Shown piece by piece: positions 42,501 through 51,195 of a stretch of DNA of 64,000 nucleotides. Made by a program: the position numbers and the translations under genes. Location: contig CAWCMA010000001.1 in the NCBI GenBank assembly GCA_963796565.1, forward strand, positions 1 through 64,000. The letters are read 5' to 3'. The first letter of the stretch is position 1. Each line of letters starts with the position of its first letter. The notes under the pieces were generated by a model. It had not been told where the DNA came from and did no database searches. It saw only the letters and a program-made list of their open reading frames with translations. Origin of the DNA: JAKAVN01 sp963796565. GTDB taxonomy: Bacteria > Desulfobacterota > Binatia > Binatales > Binataceae.

Positions 42501-43694
42501 TTGGCCAGTTCCTCGTTTCCGGAGTTGCAACCATCCGCTCGTGTGTTGCTCGGACCGGGCCCCTCGAACATTCACCCGCGGGTGATGAAAGCGATGCTGT
42601 CGCCGGTGGTCGGACATCTCGATCCCGACTTCGTCAAGGTGATGGACGACATCAAGAAGATGTTGCGGATAGTCTTCCGCACCACCAACGAGATCACGTT
42701 CCCGGTTTCGGGCACCGGCTCGGCCGGGATGGAAACCGTGCTGGCGAATCTGATCGAGGAGGGTGACGAGGTTGTGATCGGCACGGCCGGCGTATTCGGC
42801 ACGCGCGTGGCCGAACTGGCCACGCGGCTCGGCGCGCGGATCCATCGGGTCGACGCCGAGTGGGGCCGAATCGTCGAGCCCGAGCGCATCGAGCAGGCGC
42901 TCAAGGCGGCCAAGGCGCCCAAGCTGGTAGCGATCGTGCACGCCGAAACCTCGACCGGGATCCATCAGCCGATCGAGGAGATCTCGAAAATGGCGCATGC
43001 GCGCGGCGCGCTTATGGTGGCCGATGGAGTGACGTCGCTCGGATGCGTACCGCTGGAGATCGACGCCTGGCAGATCGACGCCTGCTACAGCTGCACGCAA
43101 AAAGGTATCGGCGCGCCGCCGGGACTGTCACCGGTGACCTTCAGCCCGCGCGCGATGGAAGTTGTCCGCAAGCGCAAGACGCCATGCACCTCGTGGTACT
43201 TCGATCTCTCGCTGATCGAGAAGTACTGGGGACCCGACCGCGTCTACCATCACACCGCACCGATCACGATGAACTATGCCTTGTACGAGGCGCTAAGGAT
43301 CGTGGTCGAGGAGGGGCTCGAGGCCCGCTTCCGGCGCCATCGCGCCAACGCGGCCGCGCTGCAGGCGGGGCTCGGCGGGATGGGGTTGGATCTCGCGGCA
43401 CAGGAAGGCTTCCGGCTGCCGCAACTCACCACGGTCGCGGTGCCATCGGGGATCGACGAGGCCAGGGTGCGGGCGCAACTGCTGGAGAAGTTCAATATCG
43501 AAATTGGCGCCGGGCTGGGGCCGCTTAAGGGCAAAGTGTGGCGCATCGGCCTGATGGGCGAGTCCTGCAAGCGCGAGAACGTGATGCTGGTGCTGAGCGC
43601 GCTGGAGACGATTCTGGAATCGATGGGTTTCGAGATCGCGCGCGGCAAATCGCTTGCCGCCGCCGACCGCGCTTACAACGGCTCGGCCGCTTAG
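42501..43694 (+). CDS. Class V aminotransferase (serine/alanine-glyoxylate type)
   Basis: 397 residues of the alanine/serine-glyoxylate aminotransferase family: VLLGPGPSN near residue 15, SGTGSAGMETVLANL, PLP Lys201 in CTQKGIGAPPGLS, and CYSCTQ. TTG 42501 with GGGAG 7 bases upstream. Converts glyoxylate to glycine with Ala or Ser as donor, which fits its divergent partner glcDEF: glycolate to glyoxylate to glycine. A phosphoserine or other class V role cannot be excluded. Confidence 0.9.
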   Translation: MASSSFPELQPSARVLLGPGPSNIHPRVMKAMLSPVVGHLDPDFVKVMDDIKKMLRIVFRTTNEITFPVSGTGSAGMETVLANLIEEGDEVVIGTAGVFGTRVAELATRLGARIHRVDAEWGRIVEPERIEQALKAAKAPKLVAIVHAETSTGIHQPIEEISKMAHARGALMVADGVTSLGCVPLEIDAWQIDACYSCTQKGIGAPPGLSPVTFSPRAMEVVRKRKTPCTSWYFDLSLIEKYWGPDRVYHHTAPITMNYALYEALRIVVEEGLEARFRRHRANAAALQAGLGGMGLDLAAQEGFRLPQLTTVAVPSGIDEARVRAQLLEKFNIEIGAGLGPLKGKVWRIGLMGESCKRENVMLVLSALETILESMGFEIARGKSLAAADRAYNGSAA

Positions 43695-43715
43695 CGCCCC
43701 CGGACGGGGCGAATC

Positions 43716-46427
43716 TCAGGCGGCGGCCGACGCTGCCTGATCGGCCTGATCGCCGAGTGCGGTCTCGCGAATGACGCGCATCAGAGTGCTGCGCTTGAGC
43801 GGCTTGCCCAGATGAGAATCGCACCCGGCCTCCACCGCCTTGCGCACGGTCTCGTCGAAGGCCGATGCGGTCAGCGCGATGATCGGTGTGCGGCGCGCGC
43901 CGTTCTCTTGCTCCCATTGCCGGATGCGCCGCACGGCTGAGAAACCGTCCATGACCGGCATCTGGATATCCATCAGAACCAGGTCGTAATGGCCGCGCAA
44001 GAGTTTATCGACCGCGACCTGGCCGTTCTCGGCCTCGTCGAGTCCGTAGCCGGTCTTGCCGAGATAGGCGCGAATCAACAGCCGGTTGTCGACCGAGTCG
44101 TCGGCGAGCAGGATTCGGCACGGCGCGGTGGCAGGCTCAACCGCGGCGATCGGCGGAGCCAAATGCGCGGGCGAGGCCGCGAGAGTATCTGACGAGGGCG
44201 CCGCGGACCGATCGCTAGCTGCGGCAATCGCGGCGGCAACCGAACCGGTCGCGAGCTTTACTGCCAGAGGCGCGCGTTTCGCAAAGTTCGCCGCCACGGC
44301 CAGCAGGTCGGCACGCTTGAGCGGTTTGACCACATAGTGTTCGAGGCCGGCTTCGCGCAAGCTGACAAAGGCTTTCGAGAGATCGTACGAACTGACCGTG
44401 GCCACCGTCAGCCCGGCCGCAGCGCCAGCATTGGCGCCGATGCGCCGCGCGAGATCGAAACCGCCGCCGTCAGGGCGCGAGCAGTCGGCGAACACGAGCG
44501 CGAACGGCTGTGCGACGCGCTTAGCCTGCTCGACCGTCTCCCAGGCCTCGTCCGCCGAGGCGGCCTCGATCACGGTGGCGCCGCTTGCTTCGAAAATTTC
44601 GCGCGCGGTGGCGCGGCAGGTTGCGTTGCGATCCATGAACAGCACCCGCACTCCGCCAAGATCGATCGGCGCCGGCGCGTCAGCCGCGCCTTGCGAGACC
44701 CCGAAGCGGGCCGTGAAGTGGAAGGTGCTGCCCTTGCCGGTTTCGCTTTCGACCCATACCCGGCCGCCCATCAAGTGCACCAACCGCTCGACGATCGCGA
44801 GTCCCAGGCCGCTGCCGCCATACTTGCGCGTGGTCGAGGAGTCGGCCTGGGCGAAGGGCGAAAAGATCGAGGCGAGTTTTTCGGGCGCGATGCCGATGCC
44901 GGTGTCGCGTACGGAAAAGCGCAGCGCGCCGGGTTCGCGGCTTTGCGTGTCGCGCTCGATTGCGACGACGACCTCACCACGCTCGGTAAACTTGAGCGCA
45001 TTGCCGACAAGGTTGGTCAGTACCTGGTTGAGACGCAGCGGATCGCCGAGCAGACTGACCGGCAAATCGGGTGCGCAGCGGGCCACGATTTCGACCTCGG
45101 TCTCGCGGGTGCGCAGTGCGAGCGTGTCGGCGACGCGCTCGGCCAGTTCGGCCACGTTGAAGGGGGTTTGCTCGAGGTTGAGCTGCCCGCTCTCGACACG
45201 GGTGAGGTCGAGAATGCTGTTGAGAAGCTCGAGCAGGTTGGAGCCGTTGTTGATGACCCGATCGACATAGTGGCGTTGCTCGGGGTCGAGCTGGGTGTCG
45301 GTTAGCAGATCGGCCGAGCCGAGGATGACGTTGAGTGGCGTGCGGATCTCGTGCGACATGCAGGAGAGAAATTGCGATTTGGCTTCCGAGGCCGCCATGG
45401 CAACCTCGCGCGCCGCGACCAATGCCTCGTGGGCCTTGCGCAGTTCGGTCACGTCGCGCAGCGCGCTGATCACGCATTCCTCGCCGTTGATCGTCGCCCT
45501 GACCGAGGAGATCAGCGCCGTAACCGACTCGCCGCTGCGCATTCGGAAGCGGCCCTCGACGTTGCGCACGAAGCCCGCGGCCTTGATGGCGTAGGATATC
45601 TGCTTGGCCTGTTCGCGGCCCTCCCACAAGTCAAGCTCCCCGGGCCTGCGGCTCAGCACTTCCTCACGGCTGTAGCCGGTGCGGTCGACGAACTCGCGGT
45701 TGACGTCGATGATCTGGCCGTCGCTGATTCGGGTGATGAGGATAACGTCGGAACTGGTTTCGAAAACGCGACGAAATTTTTCTTCGCTTTCGCCCAGTTG
45801 CAAGTCGCGTTCGCGCAGCGCTTGATACTGTTGAGTGCGCTCGCGGTAGCGCACGCCGAAGCTCGTCGCGCACTGGGCGAGGCAGGCCGCGGTGATTACG
45901 CCCAACCAGTGATACAGAAGGTTGGGATCGACCGTGTAACACAGCATCGTGTTCGCAAGCAGCGCCGACACGCTAAGCGCGCCCAGCCCCCATTGCCATC
46001 GCGATTCCCACGGCACCAGCATCGCCGAGCCCAGCATGATGTGCAGCAGCGAGAGGAACAGCGCCTCGTGACGTCCGCCCGCCGCGATGCTCATGACCGT
46101 GGAGCTTACGATGAGCATCGCGCACAGCGTGAAAGCCGCGGAGCGCCAGTGCACGCGAAAGCCGCGCGTCCAACTTATGCTGAGCCCGACCAGGGCGGCG
46201 GCAAAGTTGAACAGATGAAACCCCGTGAGCAGCCAGGGGTTGACTTCCGTGGCATTACCGAGACGGAGTTCGGAAACTATGAAAAGGGGTTGCGTAACGA
46301 GTATGATGGCGATGCCGACGCGCGTCAGCAGCACGGCCCAAGCGTCATCGGGCAGTGTCGGTTTCAGATCGAAGCTGAAGCCGTCCGCATTCTGATCTCT
46401 GGCGGATGTCGAAGGAGATGGGCGCAT
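43716..46427 (-). CDS. Hybrid sensor histidine kinase (membrane, PAS, HisKA, HATPase, two REC)
   Basis: 903 residues. About six membrane segments between residues 30 and 190 (no large periplasmic loop). Then a PAS domain about 215-330, HisKA with phospho-His359 (MSHEIRTPLN), HATPase (NLVGNALKFTERG, DTGIGIAPEKL, GSGLGLAIV), REC1 about 610-735 (acceptor Asp in FADCSRPD) and REC2 about 780-895 (LVLMDIQMPVMDG). Stimulus unknown. ATG 46427. No HPt or DNA-binding domain, so an external HPt or regulator is needed. Divergent from an unknown gene. Confidence 0.93.
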   Translation of the reverse strand: MRPSPSTSARDQNADGFSFDLKPTLPDDAWAVLLTRVGIAIILVTQPLFIVSELRLGNATEVNPWLLTGFHLFNFAAALVGLSISWTRGFRVHWRSAAFTLCAMLIVSSTVMSIAAGGRHEALFLSLLHIMLGSAMLVPWESRWQWGLGALSVSALLANTMLCYTVDPNLLYHWLGVITAACLAQCATSFGVRYRERTQQYQALRERDLQLGESEEKFRRVFETSSDVILITRISDGQIIDVNREFVDRTGYSREEVLSRRPGELDLWEGREQAKQISYAIKAAGFVRNVEGRFRMRSGESVTALISSVRATINGEECVISALRDVTELRKAHEALVAAREVAMAASEAKSQFLSCMSHEIRTPLNVILGSADLLTDTQLDPEQRHYVDRVINNGSNLLELLNSILDLTRVESGQLNLEQTPFNVAELAERVADTLALRTRETEVEIVARCAPDLPVSLLGDPLRLNQVLTNLVGNALKFTERGEVVVAIERDTQSREPGALRFSVRDTGIGIAPEKLASIFSPFAQADSSTTRKYGGSGLGLAIVERLVHLMGGRVWVESETGKGSTFHFTARFGVSQGAADAPAPIDLGGVRVLFMDRNATCRATAREIFEASGATVIEAASADEAWETVEQAKRVAQPFALVFADCSRPDGGGFDLARRIGANAGAAAGLTVATVSSYDLSKAFVSLREAGLEHYVVKPLKRADLLAVAANFAKRAPLAVKLATGSVAAAIAAASDRSAAPSSDTLAASPAHLAPPIAAVEPATAPCRILLADDSVDNRLLIRAYLGKTGYGLDEAENGQVAVDKLLRGHYDLVLMDIQMPVMDGFSAVRRIRQWEQENGARRTPIIALTASAFDETVRKAVEAGCDSHLGKPLKRSTLMRVIRETALGDQADQAASAAA

Positions 46428-46537
46428 TTACAAACTTCTAGGCTGCCGAGAGCCTTTAGCATGCAAATAAAATGCCTAGAAGAAAATCAAGCTAATTCGC
46501 GATGATTTAGCACTATAGACGATTAAAAGCAGGCAGT

Positions 46538-46558
46538 TTTGCATCAAGCCTATGCAAA
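46538..46558. promoter_or_regulatory. Dyad in the divergent region between kinase and unknown gene
   Basis: TTTGCAT (46538-46544) and ATGCAAA (46552-46558) with a 7-base spacer, in a 208-base AT-rich interval. A second GCAT..ATGC pair occurs near 46460. Looks like operator sites; regulator unknown. Confidence 0.35.
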
Positions 46559-46635
46559 CGTGCAACGTTCAGCTACAAAGATAGGGGACAAAAGATAACG
46601 ATACTGGTCGTAGAGCTGGAATCTCCGGTGAAGCC

Positions 46636-47373
46636 GTGCAATTGCGGATCCTAAAATCGCCAATCGAACGGCGCGAGTTCGCCGAACGAATGGTTCGTGC
46701 CAGAGCCGGCAAGGGCGCTGGCTTTAGCGAAACCCCGGAATCCGTCCTTGGCGAGATCCATCTCAACTACGGAGAAGTATGCGCCATATATAACGAGGAC
46801 GGACCGGAGCCCGACGAAATGCTAGCCGGATTCGTTATTCATAACCTGGCGATGTTTCCGCAGAGCTATCCTCGGCCGGACCTGACCCATCTGCCTCCAG
46901 AAAAGGTGTACGAATGCGGAGAGCTGTGGGCCTTGGCCCCAGGAGCGGCCCGTCTCGCAAGGCATGCCGGTTATATGCTGTCGGGCATCAGAGGGGCGCA
47001 GGCGATCCTGGTTTACGTGATGCTCAAGCCGCGCGACACCAGTTCTCTGTACAAGACCTTCACCCGGATGGGTGATCCGATCCAATGGCACTACGTAAGG
47101 GCGATAGACGGCACGCCGGCGTGGGGACAGGCGATGGTGCTGGAAGGGTCGGCGCTCGAGATGACGGTCAACGTCGCGACCGCGGTAAGTTTCGAATCCT
47201 TCGACGGCGAGATCCTGAAATTTCGCAATCCGTTTCCGATCGTGCCAAAGATCCGAAGAATCCCGCTACGCGTGCCCGCTCCTGCCATACATGCTCCGGG
47301 TCCCGTCATTCACGCTCCCGCTCCTGTCGTACAGGAACTTCGCGGCGACCACGTCGCCCAGTTCCGCCGCTAG
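46636..47373 (+). CDS. Uncharacterised protein, GNAT/acyltransferase-like
   Basis: 245 residues; GTG 46636. The first 190 residues look like one compact globular domain (ILKSPIERREFAERMVRARAGKG, GEVCAIYNEDGPEPDEMLAGFVIHN, VYECGELWALAPGAARLARHAG, RGAQAILVYVML) with an acyltransferase feel (GNAT or autoinducer-synthase-like), but I cannot name a family. C-terminus has a Pro/Ala/His repeat (APAIHAPGPVIHAPAPV). Divergent from the hybrid kinase and possibly linked to it. No signal peptide. Confidence 0.65.
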   Translation: MQLRILKSPIERREFAERMVRARAGKGAGFSETPESVLGEIHLNYGEVCAIYNEDGPEPDEMLAGFVIHNLAMFPQSYPRPDLTHLPPEKVYECGELWALAPGAARLARHAGYMLSGIRGAQAILVYVMLKPRDTSSLYKTFTRMGDPIQWHYVRAIDGTPAWGQAMVLEGSALEMTVNVATAVSFESFDGEILKFRNPFPIVPKIRRIPLRVPAPAIHAPGPVIHAPAPVVQELRGDHVAQFRR

Positions 47374-47435
47374 CATCCAAAGCTCAGCTTGACCTGCGCA
47401 TGCGCTGGCGGGCCTTATCCGTGCCGCGCCGCCGG

Positions 47436-47873
47436 CTAGAATGGCTTGAGCACGGCGAGCGCGAGAATCGCGAGCACCAGTAAGCTGACGAGTCCGTGAA
47501 TCATCTTGAACTCGCGCGTCGAGGCTCCTGACGGGTCGTTCTCCAGGTTCAGGATGCGGCGGTGGAGGCGGTAGTGGCAGTAGAGCAGCACGAGCACCAG
47601 CGCCAGCTTCGCATGTAGCCAGCCTCTCATGAGGACGGCCGGATCGAGCAAGATCAGGATGATGCCCAAGAGGACCGTGGTCAGCGCGCCGATATTGCAT
47701 CCGACCTGAAACAGGCGGCGCGAAACACCGATAAGCCGCTCGCGTGCCGCGCCCACCTCTTCGGTGGCCAGCGCGAGCATCGACGAGACCACCAGCAAGT
47801 TGCCGATCCAGACGATCACTCCGAACAGATGAAAAACGATTACCCAGCCGATGAGGCCTGTCCAGTTGACCAT
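47436..47873 (-). CDS. HemJ/CopD-like four-helix membrane protein
   Basis: 145 residues, four predicted membrane helices. His15 in FHLFGVIVWIG, Trp22, His87 and Lys89 in WLHAKLALVLVLLYCHYRLH follow the HemJ (protoporphyrinogen oxidase, UPF0093) pattern. HemJ converts protoporphyrinogen IX to protoporphyrin IX at the inner membrane. The CopD superfamily is an alternative. 15 bases after the MFS stop, so co-transcribed with it. Confidence 0.7.
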   Translation of the reverse strand: MVNWTGLIGWVIVFHLFGVIVWIGNLLVVSSMLALATEEVGAARERLIGVSRRLFQVGCNIGALTTVLLGIILILLDPAVLMRGWLHAKLALVLVLLYCHYRLHRRILNLENDPSGASTREFKMIHGLVSLLVLAILALAVLKPF

Positions 47874-47888
47874 CGCGCCGCTCCTTAC

Positions 47889-49118
47889 TCAGGCCGCTCG
47901 AATATGGCTTATCCGCGTCGCCAGCACCATCGCCACCGCCGCCACCACCGCGCCGCCGAGGTACGGCGCTGCCGGGCCCATCGCCTGGTAAAGCATCCCG
48001 CCCGCGATTGGGCCGATCACGCGCGCCAGCGAGAGCACCGATTGATTGAGCCCCAACGCCTCGCCTTGTAACTCGCGTCCGGTGCGCCGCGAAATCAGGG
48101 TGGCGACCGCGGTGGTGCCGAGTCCATAACCCGACGCGATCAGAATCAACATCCCGTAAAGCGCGGCGTGCGAGGACCAGCTTCCCAAGGGGGCAAGCCC
48201 GATCGCGAGTGCCGCCGCACCCGCCACCACCAGCGCGGCCTCGCCCGTGCGTGGCACCAGTTTACCCACCAGATAGCCCTGAGTGATTGCCTGCATCAAT
48301 CCGGCGAAGGCCAACAATCCGCCCACGCCGGCCGCCGCATAGCCATAGACCGCGGGCACGGTCAGCGCGAAGGTCGCCTCCAGCGCGGCGATCGCGAAGG
48401 TCAGCAGGAAGGCTACCACGAACAGCGGCGCGATCGCGCGATGGCGTCCCAGCCGGCGCGGCAGATCGAGCGACCATCGCGATCCTGGGCGCGCGCCCAG
48501 CGCGGTGTCTTGCGCAAGCGCCTGCGGAGAGTGCGACTCGGGCAGCCAGACCGCCGCGAAGATGAGATTGGCGAAGGTCAGCGCCGCCGCGAACAGCACC
48601 GGCGTGCGCAGGCTCACCGCACCGAGCAGGCCGCCGACCGCCGGCCCCAGCACGAAGCCCAACCCGAATGCCGCGCCGATCATGCCCATCGCGTGCGCGC
48701 GCTTCGATTCTTCGGTAGTGTCGGCGACGTAGGCCTGAGCGGTCGAGATCGTCGCCGCGCAGGCGCCGTGCACCGCGCGCGAGATCAGCAGGCCCGCAAA
48801 CGAGTCCGTGAATCCATAGATTAAATAGCTCAGCGACGAGCCGAGCAGCCCCAGCATGATGATCGGACGCCGGCCGATTCGATCGGAGAGCCGCCCGAGC
48901 ACCGGAGCGAAGATGAACTGCGTTATCGAGTAGGCGGAGAGAATCAATCCGATCGCGCCCGCGCCGACACCCAGGCGCATGGCGTACATCGGCAGAAACG
49001 GAATCACGATGCCGAAGCCGAGCAAGTCGAAGAAGACGGTCGCGAACAGGATGAGGCGCGATTTGCCGCCGGACGCCGCGGTGGGCGCGGGCGGCTTGGA
49101 TGGTTGCGAAGTTGGCAT
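47889..49118 (-). CDS. MFS transporter (TetA-like drug:H+ antiporter family)
   Basis: 409 residues, about 12 membrane helices. The motif A loop GRLSDRIGRRPII between helices 2 and 3, DLLGFGIVIPFLPMY in helix 1 and GPAVGGLLG in helix 5 place it in the 12-helix TCR/TetA branch. ATG 49118. Exports small hydrophobic compounds; specificity unknown. Leads a two-gene unit with the HemJ-like protein. Confidence 0.9.
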   Translation of the reverse strand: MPTSQPSKPPAPTAASGGKSRLILFATVFFDLLGFGIVIPFLPMYAMRLGVGAGAIGLILSAYSITQFIFAPVLGRLSDRIGRRPIIMLGLLGSSLSYLIYGFTDSFAGLLISRAVHGACAATISTAQAYVADTTEESKRAHAMGMIGAAFGLGFVLGPAVGGLLGAVSLRTPVLFAAALTFANLIFAAVWLPESHSPQALAQDTALGARPGSRWSLDLPRRLGRHRAIAPLFVVAFLLTFAIAALEATFALTVPAVYGYAAAGVGGLLAFAGLMQAITQGYLVGKLVPRTGEAALVVAGAAALAIGLAPLGSWSSHAALYGMLILIASGYGLGTTAVATLISRRTGRELQGEALGLNQSVLSLARVIGPIAGGMLYQAMGPAAPYLGGAVVAAVAMVLATRISHIRAA

Positions 49119-49231
49119 CTCAAAAAATCTGGCGTGGGCGCGCGATGAAGGAAATCGCATGACGGCGCCGTAGTCAAGCAAGCGCGGTGTTCACGGCGCG
49201 CGCTTGATCTGAGCGCGTGATAGCTCACGCG

Positions 49232-49360
49232 ATCGTAAAGGCGCCGGCGCGATGCGCGCGGCGATCACTATCTTGGCGGCGATCGCTATCTTCGATGGTC
49301 CGTTGGCGATGATCGGTCTTCGCTGATCGCTCGCCTTTCCCGATCGCTCCCGCTGGAATT
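49232..49360. repeat. GATC-rich non-coding stretch
   Basis: Dense GCGATC/GATCGC sites with near-tandem GGCGATC(A/G)CTATCTT (about 49260-49295). No open frame of interest. Lies in the gap between MFS and FtsB-like genes. Confidence 0.5.
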
Positions 49361-49381
49361 TTTTAGCGCTGGTCGTTCGGT

Positions 49382-49720
49382 CTAACGATCGTCAGGCGAA
49401 GCCTGGGACGAACTTTCAGTGGCGAAGCGATAGACCAACTCGTCGGGGCGCACGTAGCCCAATTGTTCGCGGATGCGGCGTTCGAGATAGCGATCGTCTT
49501 TGCCCAGCCGGCCCAGCTTGAGCTTCAACGCAGCGTTGGATTTGAGCAATTCCCCATGCACGGTTTCGAGTTGCGCGCGCCGCTCGCGCAGCAGCATCAA
49601 GTCTCGCATGCCTAGCGGCCCGGTGGCGAAATCCACCGCGAGCAGGCCGCAGGCGGCGGTCAGGAATAACGTCAGCCATTCGCGGCGCAAATACTGGCCT
49701 AGCCGGTTCACAAGCAGCAT
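49382..49720 (-). CDS. FtsB/DivIC-like septum formation initiator
   Basis: 112 residues. One membrane helix (LTLFLTAACGLLAVDF) then a coiled coil (LLRERRAQLETVHGELLKSNAALKLKLGRLG) and the YLERRIREQLGYVRPDELVYRF end of the FtsB family. Works with FtsL and FtsQ at the division site. ATG 49720 preferred over TTG 49747; neither has a clear ribosome site. Confidence 0.9.
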   Translation of the reverse strand: MLLVNRLGQYLRREWLTLFLTAACGLLAVDFATGPLGMRDLMLLRERRAQLETVHGELLKSNAALKLKLGRLGKDDRYLERRIREQLGYVRPDELVYRFATESSSQASPDDR

Positions 49721-49846
49721 CGTAAAAAGACTTGCCTCGAACTTCAAGCGGGCTTATGACTGAACACCATTCTAATCTGGTAAAGGCTAGGTAAGCCAAG
49801 GCTTGTTCCGATTTTAAAATTTCTTTATAAACGATCCGCGTTCTGC

Positions 49847-49875
49847 TTGATTTATGAATAACAGGTTTCTATAAT
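49847..49875 (+). promoter_or_regulatory. Sigma-70 promoter for the Lys-rich small protein
   Basis: TTGATT (49847-49852), 17-base spacer, TATAAT (49870-49875), a perfect -10. Predicted start about 82 bases before the small gene. Confidence 0.8.
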
Positions 49876-49965
49876 CCGAATCGAAGGCGAGGGCATAGTG
49901 GCCCAGCCAGCGGGTTCAGCGGGTTTCGGAGCTTGTCCGGCAGCAGCACTGTTAAGGAGGTGTCT

Positions 49966-50058
49966 ATGCCAGTAAAAAAGAAAAGTTCAGCTACAAAATC
50001 CAAAGCCAAGCTAAAGACGAGTATGAAGAAGAAAGCCGGCAAGAAAAAGAAGAAGTAA
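49966..50058 (+). CDS. 30-residue lysine-rich peptide
   Basis: MPVKKKSSATKSKAKLK followed by TSM, KKK, AG and KKKKK: 15 of 30 are Lys, like a histone H1 or Hc1-type tail. AAGGAGG sits 5 bases before ATG, an optimal ribosome site, and a consensus promoter lies upstream, so strong expression is likely. Possible DNA- or RNA-binding peptide. No family assigned. Followed by three hairpins and a terminator. Confidence 0.75.
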   Translation: MPVKKKSSATKSKAKLKTSMKKKAGKKKKK

Positions 50059-50070
50059 CGGCGTAAGTTT

Positions 50071-50088
50071 CCCCCGGGAAACCGGGGG
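50071..50088 (+). ncRNA. GAAA-capped hairpin in the 3' leader of the Lys-rich gene
   Basis: CCCCCGG-GAAA-CCGGGGG, a 7-bp stem with GNRA tetraloop, then a second hairpin CGGGGT/ACCCCG at 50124-50141 and the terminator. The tightly structured 120-base region after the stop could be a small RNA or mRNA-stability element. Confidence 0.5.
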
Positions 50089-50148
50089 CTGGCCAAGATG
50101 CCGGGCATGCTGCTGGGATAAGCCGGGGTGAATCAACCCCGTACCGCG

Positions 50149-50180
50149 AGAGGGCCCCTGAAAGGGGGCCCTCTTTTTTT
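50149..50180 (+). terminator. Strong rho-independent terminator
   Basis: AGAGGGCCCC / GGGGCCCTCT hairpin (10-bp stem, loop TGAAAG) followed by a seven-T run. Confidence 0.92.
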
Positions 50181-50232
50181 CTGCGACTTTTGCGCTTGCG
50201 GCGCGTGATATGCCGGGCGCAACGTAGTTGCG

Positions 50233-51069
50233 ATGGAGACGCGGCTTGGCCGAATCCCGGCCGCTTGCGAGCGGCCCGAACCGTTGAAGTTCGCCTGGCC
50301 GCTGATGCTGCTGCCCGAGCTTTTCACCACCGCGCGCCATCTCGCAGTCGCGCGCGGATATTTCGCTAGCATCGGATGGGAGGTCTATGCGCCCGACCTC
50401 CGTGCGGCGGCGGAAGCGGCGCGCACCGAGGCGCGTGCGTCGAACCCACGCGCCGGCGGCTTCGAGGGACTGGCCGCGATGCTGGCCGAGGCTCTGGCAG
50501 CGCTCGGGCGCGACTCAATCGTCGTCGGTCATGGATTGGGCGGATTGCTGGCGCTGAATGCGGCTGAACATCCACGAGTGCGAGCGGCGGTCGCACTGGC
50601 GCCGATGCTTCCTGGATTTCGATCGCCGCTGGTGATGGGGACGGCGAACTGGCCGGCGCGATTGCTCGGCCGCGCGCTCAAGCCGCCGCGCGGCGCCGTG
50701 CTGTTCCATCTGCTGGCCGACGCCGAGCCGTTCCAGCGCGAAGCGCTGACGCGGGCTCTGGTGGCCGATGACGCGCGCGCGGCGCTCGAAGTCGTGCGCG
50801 GCCGGGTCGATTTTGCAAAGAGCGGCCGCGCCGTGCCACGGCTGATCGTGGCGGGCGATTCCGATCCGTTTGCGCCGCTGGATAAAACCAGCGATTTCGC
50901 GGCACGCGTCGGCGCGGCAATTCGCGTGGTGCGCGGCCGCGGCCATTGGCTTATCGGCGGCCGTGCGCTTGAGCGCGCGGTGGCGGAGGTCCAGCGCTTC
51001 CTGGTGCGCAATCTGAGCGGCGATCTGCTACTGCTCTACACTGAAGAAGAGTGGAAGGAGCCGAATTGA
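50233..51069 (+). CDS. Alpha/beta hydrolase-fold protein lacking the nucleophile Ser
   Basis: 278 residues; the elbow reads GHGLGG with Gly101 (GGA codon) where Ser is expected. Other parts of the fold remain: APMLPGFRSP, VAGDSDPFAP (acid) and RGRGHWLIGG (His). The loss of the nucleophile suggests a non-enzymatic or altered-mechanism protein. ATG 50233. No signal peptide. Upstream of guaB but separated by its own promoter region. Confidence 0.75.
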   Translation: METRLGRIPAACERPEPLKFAWPLMLLPELFTTARHLAVARGYFASIGWEVYAPDLRAAAEAARTEARASNPRAGGFEGLAAMLAEALAALGRDSIVVGHGLGGLLALNAAEHPRVRAAVALAPMLPGFRSPLVMGTANWPARLLGRALKPPRGAVLFHLLADAEPFQREALTRALVADDARAALEVVRGRVDFAKSGRAVPRLIVAGDSDPFAPLDKTSDFAARVGAAIRVVRGRGHWLIGGRALERAVAEVQRFLVRNLSGDLLLLYTEEEWKEPN

Positions 51070-51075
51070 CTCGAA

Positions 51076-51104
51076 TTGATCGCACGGGTCCGTTTTGTTA
51101 GATT
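51076..51104 (+). promoter_or_regulatory. Candidate guaB promoter
   Basis: TTGATC (51076-51081), 17-base spacer, TAGATT (51099-51104); each box is 4 of 6 consensus. It would give a leader of about 85 bases containing a terminator-like hairpin. Confidence 0.4.
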
Positions 51105-51152
51105 GCACTATGGCGCTGCACCAAATAGCAGCATCCAAAAACATGGTTGAAG

Positions 51153-51178
51153 GCCCGCGGACACCCGCGGGCTTTTTT
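51153..51178 (+). terminator. Intrinsic terminator in the guaB leader
   Basis: GCCCGCGG-ACAC-CCGCGGGC followed by TTTTTT, just upstream of the guaB ribosome site (AAGGAG). It may end the preceding gene or attenuate guaB. Confidence 0.88.
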
Positions 51179-51195
51179 GCATAAGGAGACTCCCA

